Shown piece after piece: positions 1 through 6,272 of a stretch of DNA of 10,592 bases. Position 1 is the first letter of the stretch, and each line of letters starts with the position of its first letter. The stretch comes from PVC group bacterium (lineage in GTDB: Bacteria; Verrucomicrobiota; Kiritimatiellia; SS1-B-03-39; PXDE01), in the NCBI GenBank assembly GCA_003566475.1, contig PXDE01000254.1, positions 1-10,592 on the forward strand. Reading direction: 5' to 3'. The notes below the pieces were generated by a model, which did not search any database, was not told the origin of the DNA, and saw only the letters and a list, made by a program, of their open reading frames with translations. A program made the position numbers and the translations under genes.

Positions 1-235
1 GCGGCAGGATACATGCCTGCATTTAGACGCATATCGGTGCGCCCATTTCGCGGGGCGCCCGTTCCCTGTCCCTCCCGTCCATCCGCCGCCACCCTCCGCC
101 CCCGCCAACCACCTAAATCCGACCGCCTTATGCGCACAGGACGCCCTCCCACCCTGCCTCTTCCAGCCCGCTTCTACCACCACATCCACCTGCGGCGTCA
201 CCCCGTGCCTTCGTGCACCCCCAGGGGCGGGGCGA

Positions 236-272
236 TTCTCATATTTGAGAAATCAGGAAACCAGGAAGGAAT
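236..272. repeat. AT-richer inverted repeat plus CAGGAAA-like run
   Basis: TTCTCA (236-241) and TGAGAA (246-251) form a 6-bp inverted repeat around the loop TATT. Directly after it come three degenerate seven-base units, AGAAATC, AGGAAAC and CAGGAAG. The block is clearly more AT-rich than its surroundings. It precedes an ATG at 274 after an apparent purine-rich tract, but the frame that follows does not look coding. I read it as one element of the spacer mosaic. Confidence 0.4.
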
Positions 273-290
273 CCATGCCCTCCCGCCGCC

Positions 291-391
291 AGGGCACAGG
301 TCTTCTGCTCATGGCAGGGACAGACCCCGCCACACCTAGGGACAGGTCTTCTGCGGTAGGGACAGGCTTTTGAAGGACGGGCAGGGACAGG
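291..391. repeat. Interspersed AGGGACAGG short repeats
   Basis: The core AGGGACAG occurs at 316, 338, 358 and 383, and a related AGGGCACAGG begins at 291. A longer shared block, ACAGGTCTTCTGC, appears at 296-308 and again at 342-354. Unit spacing is 20-25 bases and irregular, so this is not a CRISPR array or a strict tandem repeat. Its function is unknown; it looks like dispersed spacer DNA. Confidence 0.6.
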
Positions 392-425
392 CCCTTGCCG
401 TCCGTCCTCCGGCAGCCCGGGCGGA

Positions 426-464
426 CGTCCAAGGTCTGGACGGTTTCGTCCAAGGTCTGGACGG
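426..464. repeat. Two direct copies of an 18-bp palindromic unit
   Basis: The 18-mer CGTCCAAGGTCTGGACGG occurs at 426-443 and 447-464, a period of 21 bp. Each copy holds a perfect inverted repeat, CGTCCA / TGGACG, around the loop AGGTC (arms 426-431 with 437-442, and 447-452 with 458-463). A 9-bp outer inverted pair, CGTCCTCCG at 403-411 and CGGAGGACG at 462-470, encloses the region, so it could fold as a larger structure. It may be a dispersed palindromic element; a protein-binding site is less likely but possible. Confidence 0.65.
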
Positions 465-626
465 AGGACGCAGGGCCCGTCCGCGGCCGCATGTCCCCAG
501 TACAGGCGCGCGGTCGTCCCCAAGCAGGTCAGGCATTCCTGCGTGCCGGGGCGAAGCGTCTGCGCGAAGCCTGGCCTGACCCTCGCGGCCCCCATCCGTC
601 TGAGCCCAACGGCAAAGCGGCTGCGA

Positions 627-661
627 CTGATCACTGATCACTGGTAACTGATCACCGATCA
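627..661. repeat. Degenerate heptamer array (CTGATCA, five units)
   Basis: Five consecutive 7-base units are visible from position 627: CTGATCA, CTGATCA, CTGGTAA, CTGATCA and CCGATCA. Three units are identical, one differs by a single base, and the middle one is more diverged. Each intact unit contains the palindrome TGATCA. The array ends 23 bases beyond the menD stop codon. It could form weak hairpins in the menD transcript tail, but it lacks the GC stem and T-tract of an intrinsic terminator. Confidence 0.65.
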
Positions 662-683
662 ACGCCCTCCTACCCCGACGCCC

Positions 684-2360
684 TCATGCTAGCCTTGCCG
701 CCAGTTCCCGGCTCTCCCGCACAGAGCCGTCAGGGGGCACGGCCACCTCCAGGATGCCCGAATGGGGGTGCGCGAGCCAGGCGCCGAGATCGAAATCCTC
801 ACCGGCCGCGACGCGCCGGTAGGGAATGCCGAACATGGCGGCGGCGAACTCGAAGCGCCAGGGGTGCGCGGCGGCGAACAGGGTCTCGAACCCCTCGCCG
901 CCCCGGCGGGCGATGGGGAGGTGACGGAAGATGCCGCCGCCTCCGTTGTGGATCACCACCAGCTTCACCGGCCCGGGCGCGGACGGGATCAGGGCCAGGC
1001 TGTTGAGGTCGTGCAGCGCGGCCAGGTCGCCGATGATGCCGACGGTGACCCGCCCCCCCTCGGCCAGGCCGACGGTGGTGGCGACCAGGCCGTCGATGCC
1101 GCTGGCCCCGCGGTTGGCGAAGACTTCCACACCTTCCGGAAGCGCTCCGCCCACATGGTCGAGATGCCGCACGGGCAGGCTGTTCCCAGCCAGAAGCCGC
1201 GTGCCTTCGGGAAGGCGTCGAACCAGATGCGCGACCAGCCGGGCCTCCCCTTGCGTGGGGCTGCCGTCGCCCATCCACGCCTCCACCACCTCCCGGGCCC
1301 GGCGGTCGGCGTCGGTCCATCCATCCCGCCATGCCTCGTCGCCGGGGATCCGGGACAGAAGGCTCTCCACCACCCCACGCTGGATCGGTCCCAGACGATG
1401 CGTGGCTTGCCGGGTGGGATCCTGGATCACCGGGAACTCCGGAACCGACACCCACACCGGAGGTGCGGCGCTCTCCAGAAGCTGCAGGAGCCGTTTGGAC
1501 ACGAAGGGCCCGCCCAGGGTCACCACGGCCTCCGGGGAGACGTCTCCGGGCCAGCCCCGAGTGAGCGCAAGGTCGTAGGAGCTAAGGACACCGGCTTCGG
1601 AGCGAAGCCCGGAGGTGGCGTCGGCGAGGACGGGCACGGGGAGGTTTCGTAGCGCGGCGGCCAGCGAGGCCCGGACGGCGGGCTGTACGATCCGACCCAC
1701 CACCACCAGGGTTCGCGGCGGAAGGTCCGGTAGGTCCGGGAACGGCGGTTCGGCCTCAGGTATGGACGAAGGGTCCGCCAGCACCCAATCCGAGTGGGGC
1801 CACTCGACATCCCCGTCCTCCGGCTCGAGCGGCTCGCGGAAGGGAAGGTTGAGGTGCACGGGGCCGGGGTGTGGCCCCAGGGCGGCGGCCATGGCCTTGT
1901 CCACGAGGCCGAGCAACGCGGAAGGCTCGGCATCCTCCGGCGGCGGGAAGGCGGTCGAGGTCCGCGCGAACCGACCGAACAGCCCGTCCTGCGGAAGGGT
2001 CTGGTTGGCGCCCACGCCCTGGAGTTCGGGCGGGCGGTCGGCGGTGAGGAGGATGAGGGGGACGCCGGACTGCGAAGCCTCGACGACGGCGGGGAGGAGG
2101 TTGGCCACCGCGCTGCCGGAGGTGGTGATGACGGCGGCCGGCCGACCGGTGGCCAGCGCGTGCCCGAGCTGATGAAAGGCGAGGCCACGCTCGTCCCAAT
2201 GGACGCGCAGCCCGGCGGCGGGGACCCGGGCCCGGGCGGCGAGGGCGAGCGGGGTGGAGCGCGAGCCGGGGGCGACGCCGACATCCTCCACGCCGAACTG
2301 GCGAAGGCGGTGGACCAGAGCATGGGCCCAGAGGTCGTGGCGGCGGACGGAGGCGGTCAT
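684..2360 (-). CDS. menD: MenD, SEPHCHC synthase
   Basis: Thiamine-diphosphate enzyme that joins isochorismate to the succinic semialdehyde unit from decarboxylated 2-oxoglutarate, giving SEPHCHC, the first committed step of classical menaquinone synthesis in the cytoplasm. The 558-residue length is normal for the family. The N-terminal domain shows PGSRSTPLALAAR (residues 31-43), then DERGLAFHQLG, whose Glu57 corresponds to the family's cofactor-activating Glu (E55 in E. coli), and TTSGSAVAN at 79-87. The C-terminal ThDP/Mg region shows ANRGASGIDG, then GDLAALHDLNSL followed by VVIHNGGGGIF. The ATG overlaps the menF stop as ATGA with no clear Shine-Dalgarno, so translation is probably coupled to menF. 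It is the last gene of the operon; no further men gene follows in the 683 bases beyond it. Confidence 0.96.
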   Translation of the reverse strand: MTASVRRHDLWAHALVHRLRQFGVEDVGVAPGSRSTPLALAARARVPAAGLRVHWDERGLAFHQLGHALATGRPAAVITTSGSAVANLLPAVVEASQSGVPLILLTADRPPELQGVGANQTLPQDGLFGRFARTSTAFPPPEDAEPSALLGLVDKAMAAALGPHPGPVHLNLPFREPLEPEDGDVEWPHSDWVLADPSSIPEAEPPFPDLPDLPPRTLVVVGRIVQPAVRASLAAALRNLPVPVLADATSGLRSEAGVLSSYDLALTRGWPGDVSPEAVVTLGGPFVSKRLLQLLESAAPPVWVSVPEFPVIQDPTRQATHRLGPIQRGVVESLLSRIPGDEAWRDGWTDADRRAREVVEAWMGDGSPTQGEARLVAHLVRRLPEGTRLLAGNSLPVRHLDHVGGALPEGVEVFANRGASGIDGLVATTVGLAEGGRVTVGIIGDLAALHDLNSLALIPSAPGPVKLVVIHNGGGGIFRHLPIARRGGEGFETLFAAAHPWRFEFAAAMFGIPYRRVAAGEDFDLGAWLAHPHSGILEVAVPPDGSVRESRELAARLA

Positions 2361-3610
2361 CCCGGGGCCAGCGCCTTGACGAAATCGCCAATCTTGTTCT
2401 CGACCTCGAGCCATTCCGCGTCGGGGTCGGAGCCGTCCACGACGCCCGCGCCCGCGAACACGCGGAGGCTGGCCCCGTCGAGCCAGCCGCAGCGGATGGC
2501 CACCGCGACCCGGGCCCGGTCCGGGGCGATCCATCCGATGTTCCCCGCGTACCATCCCCGGGGGCGGTCCTCGAGCCGGGCGATCCGGTCCTCGGCGCCC
2601 TGGCGGGGCGCGCCGCCCACGGCCGGGGTGGGATGCAGGGCGGCCAGGAGATCGGAATCGCCCACGCCGTCGCGGAGGTCGCCGCGGAACCGGGTGGCGA
2701 GGTGGAAGCGCTGGGCCAGGGCGAGCAGCGAGGGCGCGTCGTCGGCCTCGAAGCGGCGGCAGAGCGGCGCCAGCACCTCCTGGATGTCGCGGACCACGAT
2801 CTCGTGCTCGAGCCGGTCCTTGGCGTGCCGCTGGAGTTCCTCGGCCAGCCGGGCGTCCTCGGCCGGGTTCCGATGCCGGGGCCGGGTGCCGGCGATGGCC
2901 TCGCTGGTCACCGTGCGCCCGTCCCGGCGGTAGAGCCATTCCGGCGTGGCCCCGAGCAGGGCCTGGCCGGGCCGGGGGCTCCACAGGTAATGGATGCATT
3001 CCGGGGCGGCGGCCATGAGCCGTTCGAAGAGGCGGATCGGGTCGGCGGGGGCGGCGAGGTTGAAGCGCGACTGGCGGGCCAGCACGAGCTTGGTCCGGCG
3101 TCCGCCGCGGATGTCCTCGAGGGCGGCCTCCACCGCGCGGGCCCAGCCGGCCTGGTCGGGCTGGTCCTGCCGCGACTCCACGTCGGGAAACGGCGTGGGC
3201 GCCGCCGCCGGCGGGGCGTCGGCCAGGCGGTGGAGCCAGGCCTGGATCTGGTCCGGATCGGCATCCGGCGAGGCCCGCAGCCGCCATCGGCCGGGGGCCC
3301 CGTCCAGTTCCAGGGCCGGCGTCCAGGTCCGGGTCGCCCCGCCCCAGGTGGGCTGGGGTCCGGTGTCGAAGGGCCGGAGCAGATAGCAGGTGCCGCCGGG
3401 CGCGGAGGGAACCGAACCGAGGCCGGCTCGGGTATGGCCGTCGGTGGGATCGCGGAACAGGAACCGCTCCGCGTCGGGACCGGCGGCAAGGAAGGCGACA
3501 GGCACGGCCTCGTCGAGGCCCACCTCCCAGGCGGAGGCGGCACCATCCAGACGGGCGGCGAGGTCGCGGGCGGCGGCGCGGAGAGCCCGGGCGGCGGTGC
3601 GCGGGGTCAT
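2357..3610 (-). CDS. menF: Isochorismate synthase (MenF-type)
   Basis: Chorismate-utilising enzyme that converts chorismate to isochorismate, feeding MenD. The 417-residue protein has a poorly conserved N-terminal part and a typical C-terminal chorismate-binding domain. Visible landmarks are TKLVLAR with the likely general-base Lys174, GATPEWLYRR near 220-229, TSEAIAGTRPR with acidic Glu237, the KDRLEHEIVV helix with a likely Mg ligand around Glu270, LHPTPAVGG at 325-333, RGWYAGNIGW at 351-360, and WLEVENK with likely Mg ligand Glu402. The start was chosen because its ATG overlaps the menG stop as ATGA and GGAG (3616-3619, read leftward) lies 5 bases before it. The same fold serves siderophore isochorismate synthases and salicylate synthases; linkage to menD and menG makes the menaquinone role by far the likelier. 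Confidence 0.94.
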   Translation of the reverse strand: MTPRTAARALRAAARDLAARLDGAASAWEVGLDEAVPVAFLAAGPDAERFLFRDPTDGHTRAGLGSVPSAPGGTCYLLRPFDTGPQPTWGGATRTWTPALELDGAPGRWRLRASPDADPDQIQAWLHRLADAPPAAAPTPFPDVESRQDQPDQAGWARAVEAALEDIRGGRRTKLVLARQSRFNLAAPADPIRLFERLMAAAPECIHYLWSPRPGQALLGATPEWLYRRDGRTVTSEAIAGTRPRHRNPAEDARLAEELQRHAKDRLEHEIVVRDIQEVLAPLCRRFEADDAPSLLALAQRFHLATRFRGDLRDGVGDSDLLAALHPTPAVGGAPRQGAEDRIARLEDRPRGWYAGNIGWIAPDRARVAVAIRCGWLDGASLRVFAGAGVVDGSDPDAEWLEVENKIGDFVKALAPG

Positions 3611-4347
3611 GGGCGCTCCGGGCGTTCGCCAACGTACAGGCTGATGGCCCCCAGCATGAGGGGAACGGCCCGGTTGGACACGAACCCCGCATCGGCGAGG
3701 AGGCCCAGGAATTCCCGCCCGCTGGGGAAGGTCTCGGCGGTGACATTGAGATAGCGATAGGCGTGGGGATCTCCGGAGATCCAGCCGCCGACCGGGGCGA
3801 TGAACCCCCGCAGATACATGCGGTAGCCCCAGCGCACGAACCGGCTCCTGGGGCAGGAGCATTCCAGGATGAGCACCCGGCCGCCGGGCCGGAGGACGCG
3901 GTGGATTTCGCGCAGGGTGGCGGGCACACTCACCATGTTGCGGATGCCGAAGGACATGGTGACGGCGTCGAAGCTGGTGTCGGGGCAGGCGATGGCCGAG
4001 GCGTCGCCGGACTCCAGGCGCACGCGGTCCTCCAGGCCGACGGCCCGGATCTTGGCCCGTCCCAGGGCCATCATATCCTCGGCGAGGTCGATGCCCACGG
4101 CCTCGGCAACCGGGGCATCCGCCTCGAACAGGGCCAGGATCTGGTCGGCGGTGCCGGTGGCGAGGTCGAGCACGCGCAGATTCTGTCCGGGCGGAAGGTG
4201 CCGGGCCAGACGCCGCCGCCACCGCCGGTCCGCCCCCAGGGCCAGCACCCGGTTGGCCCGGTCGTACGTGGGCGCGATGCGGTCGAACATCCGGTGGACG
4301 TTCTCGCGGCTGGGCTCGGGGGCGGATGTGGGTTCGGCGGACGACAT
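3607..4347 (-). CDS. menG: Demethylmenaquinone methyltransferase (MenG/UbiE)
   Basis: SAM-dependent C-methyltransferase that converts demethylmenaquinone to menaquinone, the last step of the pathway. The 246-residue length fits UbiE/COQ5. The family pattern VHRMFDRIAPTYDRAN lies at residues 17-32, the SAM-binding motif I DLATGTAD at 61-68, acidic motif VGIDLAEDM near 84-92, MSFGIRN at 131-137, EIHRVLRPGG at 147-156 and the late AYRYLNVTAETFPSG at 196-210. It heads the operon and its stop overlaps menF. The frame stays open far upstream, antisense to the TPR gene, but family similarity begins just after this ATG. UbiE enzymes can also act on ubiquinone precursors; with menF and menD adjacent I infer menaquinone as the product. 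Confidence 0.95.
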   Translation of the reverse strand: MSSAEPTSAPEPSRENVHRMFDRIAPTYDRANRVLALGADRRWRRRLARHLPPGQNLRVLDLATGTADQILALFEADAPVAEAVGIDLAEDMMALGRAKIRAVGLEDRVRLESGDASAIACPDTSFDAVTMSFGIRNMVSVPATLREIHRVLRPGGRVLILECSCPRSRFVRWGYRMYLRGFIAPVGGWISGDPHAYRYLNVTAETFPSGREFLGLLADAGFVSNRAVPLMLGAISLYVGERPERP

Positions 4348-4354
4348 GGCGGCG

Positions 4355-4383
4355 ATCCTACGATGGCGGGGGAGCGAAGTCCA
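4355..4383 (-). promoter_or_regulatory. Candidate promoter of the men operon
   Basis: Read leftward, TGGACT (4378-4383) and TAGGAT (4355-4360) are separated by 17 bases, resembling a sigma-70 -35/-10 pair (4 of 6 matches each). The -10 box ends only 7 bases before the menG ATG, which would make the transcript leaderless or nearly so. The same TAGGAT contains AGGA, 8 bases from the ATG, so it may instead be a Shine-Dalgarno; the sequence alone does not decide. Confidence 0.4.
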
Positions 4384-4407
4384 CGACGGCGGACAACCCC
4401 CACCCGC

Positions 4408-4436
4408 TTGCCCCCGGCCAGGGCGTGCGATACGCT
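4408..4436 (+). promoter_or_regulatory. Candidate promoter of the TPR gene
   Basis: TTGCCC (4408-4413) and TACGCT (4431-4436) are separated by 17 bases. The -35 box matches four of six consensus bases; the -10 box keeps the first TA and the last T. Start of transcription would be near 4443, giving a leader of about 30 bases. It sits back-to-back with the men promoter inside a 126-base divergent region. Confidence 0.45.
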
Positions 4437-4473
4437 CAGGCCGTTTGCGGGTTGCGAACCAGGCACAGAGACC

Positions 4474-6207
4474 ATGCGCTTCTCCAGGCATCTCCTGACA
4501 TGCGCCATCGCGGCGCTGGCGACCGCGGGCTTGGGCCATGCGGATCCTGAACCGACGTTTCCGGCCCATGAGCGCGAAGAACTCCCCGAACGCGAGGCCG
4601 AAGTCCTGAACCAGGCCGACCGGCAGTTCGCGGCCCGTCAGTTTCCGGCGGCCACGGCGTCGTACGACGCGTTCATCATGGAGTTCCCACGGTCGCGGGC
4701 GGTGCCCTACGCGCTGCTGCGCAAGTCCCGGAGCCTGCATCTGGACAATAAGCGTGTCGCGGCGATCCGCGAGTACAACGAGGTGCCGGAGTATTTCCCC
4801 AACCAGGCGGCCTACGCGGCCCCGGCAATCTTCTACATGGGTCTGGCCCACGCCGAAAACGGGCACATGGACCAGGCGCGGCGGGCCTGGCGGCGGATGG
4901 TCGAGGATTTCGAATATGTGGAGCACCCGCTGGCTGCAGAAGCCATGAACCGCCTGGCCGACGGCCTGGTGGAGAAAGGGCACTGGCCGGAGGCGGTGCG
5001 ATACTACCGCAAGGTGGCGGTGGATTACCGGACCCGGAACGCGAATGCGGCCAACCACGGGATCGCACGAATGACCGAGTTCCTCATTCGGATCCGGCCG
5101 GACGAGCGGCAGCTCCGTGCGCTCTTCGCCGAGGCGGGAGGCTTCGGGGAACAGCCGCGGCCGGTTCCCGAAGACCTCTCGGACGACCGCGACTACTGGG
5201 GTGCGGTGCGGGATCTGGTGGAGCGGCATGGCCAGTTTGACGACGGCCAGGAGGTCGAGGCTCAGCAGTATTTCACCTACTGGGCCGGGCTGCTGCTACG
5301 CCAGCAGCGCGACTGGGACGACTTCCAGATCGCGGCCATCGGCTGGCAGTACCGGGCGGACGGCGACCGGGCGGGCTGGGTCCGACGGCTGGACCGCCAG
5401 TTCCAGGACCATCAGCGGGACGGGGACTTCCTGCGGATCGTGCGCTGGATCCGGGCGTTCCGCGACGAGCGGCCCAAGGCCATGGAGTACTACGACCGGA
5501 TCCAGTTCCCGAGGATGGACGCGACGGAGATCTTCGCCCTGATGCGGGCCCTCTACGAAGATGTGGGTGACGCCGCCCTGGCGACCCACGCCTTCCGGGA
5601 GTTCAATTGGAACGGGATCCCGGACCGGGCCTCGGGGCAGACCGACAAGGTGGGCATCGCCCGCTACCTATGGCGTCGGAACCCGGACCAGGTCGAGGAG
5701 GTCTACCGCCAACTGGACGACAAGGATCTGGGCCAGATCGAGCTTCTGCGGTTCTACTCGAGCCGCCGCGAGGTGGACAAGGCCATCCCGGTGGCCGGAG
5801 TTCTGACCGAACATCCCGAGCATGCCGACGAGGCCCTCTGGACCCTGGCCGGTCTGCTTCAGGAGGCCGAACGGTTCGCGGAGGCCCTCGCCGCCTACCG
5901 GCGGGTGGATCGGGTACCCGACCGGCTGTGGAAGATCGCGGAATGCCACGAGGGGCTGGGGGAGGTCGACAAGGCGATCGGCGCCCTTCGCGAGATCGAA
6001 GCCGCCTTCGAGCCGCTGGCCCCGCAGGCGGCCCTGGAGATCGCCTACCTGTATGATCGGGCGGGCAACCGCGATCACTATCTCGCCCATCTCCGCCATG
6101 TCTTGCGCCGCTACCCGGCCTCCGAAGAGGCCCGCAAGGCCCACCTTGCCCTGGAGCGTGCAAGCCGCTTGCGACTGGGGAGAGGAATTCAGACGGATCG
6201 CGACTGA
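4474..6207 (+). CDS. Secreted TPR-repeat protein
   Basis: A 577-residue protein that I recognise only as a tetratricopeptide-repeat protein of unknown role. It opens with a typical signal peptide (MRFSR, then a hydrophobic Leu/Ala core, likely cut after GLGHA at about residue 23), so it should act outside the cytoplasm, probably in the periplasm. TPR-like helix pairs occupy about residues 45-190, with landmarks such as ADRQFAARQFPAATASYDAF, AIFYMGLAHAENGHMDQARR and EKGHWPEAVRYYRKV; a second group fills about 430-560. The middle is helical and charged without clear repeats. No catalytic motif or lipobox cysteine is visible. The start is fixed by the signal peptide; the frame is open further upstream, but that part is antisense to menG. 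Only a weak AGAG lies before the ATG. TPR proteins of this layout often act as assembly or scaffold factors, which is general family knowledge only. Confidence 0.85.
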   Translation: MRFSRHLLTCAIAALATAGLGHADPEPTFPAHEREELPEREAEVLNQADRQFAARQFPAATASYDAFIMEFPRSRAVPYALLRKSRSLHLDNKRVAAIREYNEVPEYFPNQAAYAAPAIFYMGLAHAENGHMDQARRAWRRMVEDFEYVEHPLAAEAMNRLADGLVEKGHWPEAVRYYRKVAVDYRTRNANAANHGIARMTEFLIRIRPDERQLRALFAEAGGFGEQPRPVPEDLSDDRDYWGAVRDLVERHGQFDDGQEVEAQQYFTYWAGLLLRQQRDWDDFQIAAIGWQYRADGDRAGWVRRLDRQFQDHQRDGDFLRIVRWIRAFRDERPKAMEYYDRIQFPRMDATEIFALMRALYEDVGDAALATHAFREFNWNGIPDRASGQTDKVGIARYLWRRNPDQVEEVYRQLDDKDLGQIELLRFYSSRREVDKAIPVAGVLTEHPEHADEALWTLAGLLQEAERFAEALAAYRRVDRVPDRLWKIAECHEGLGEVDKAIGALREIEAAFEPLAPQAALEIAYLYDRAGNRDHYLAHLRHVLRRYPASEEARKAHLALERASRLRLGRGIQTDRD

Positions 6208-6220
6208 CCCCGGAAACCAA

Positions 6221-6248
6221 GCGGCCACCTCCCGGGGGAGGTGGCCGC
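6221..6248. terminator. Bidirectional hairpin between convergent genes
   Basis: GCGGCCACCTCC (6221-6232) pairs perfectly with GGAGGTGGCCGC (6237-6248) around the loop CGGG, a 12-bp very GC-rich stem. It lies between the TPR stop (6207) and the OMP stop (6273), which face each other, so it can end transcripts from both sides. No T-tract follows on either strand, so it may act as a barrier to readthrough or mRNA decay rather than as a classical intrinsic terminator. Confidence 0.75.
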
Positions 6249-6272
6249 CACCAAGGTCCGGACGGGGCCGGA

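Larger units (their letters stand above)
1..683. other. Gene-free spacer with short degenerate repeats
   Basis: I see no credible gene in this stretch. Open frames exist on both strands, but their translations are Pro/Arg-rich or repetitive, overlap each other, and match no family I recognise. What it holds is a series of short repeats: a CAGGAAA-like run near 250-270, AGGGACAGG units at 291-391, two 18-bp CGTCCAAGGTCTGGACGG copies at 426-464, two GCGAAGC copies at 551-570, and a heptamer array at 627-661. Small hairpins include GCAGG/CCTGC at 4-20 and GCGCCC/GGGCGC at 39-58; either could end a gene lying to the left, but neither has a T-tract. The stretch also holds the 3' flank of menD, where I see no clear terminator. 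Such composite spacers are, from memory, common in Verrucomicrobiota/Kiritimatiellota genomes. Confidence 0.7.

Noticed and set aside
13..339. A 108-codon frame at the left end
   Set aside because: The composition is Pro/Arg-rich, it runs through repeats, and it has no recognisable motif or ribosome binding site.
291..464. Possible CRISPR array
   Set aside because: Repeats are short, unevenly spaced and of different kinds, with no spacer-like segments of constant length and no cas gene.
239..662. Leftward frames of 79 to 131 codons through the repeat region
   Set aside because: The translations just repeat the DNA repeats in protein form and end at the heptamer array; nothing suggests a real protein.
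684..3929. A single 1081-codon fused frame covering menD and beyond
   Set aside because: Only the part from 2360 to 684 resembles a protein family; the preceding part is the menF and menG region read in the wrong frame.
3763..4473. Upstream in-frame extension of the TPR gene by 237 codons
   Set aside because: It is antisense to menG, and the ATG at 4474 begins a clean signal peptide.
4348..5229. Upstream in-frame extension of menG by 294 codons
   Set aside because: It lies antisense to the TPR gene, and UbiE similarity starts only after the ATG at 4347.
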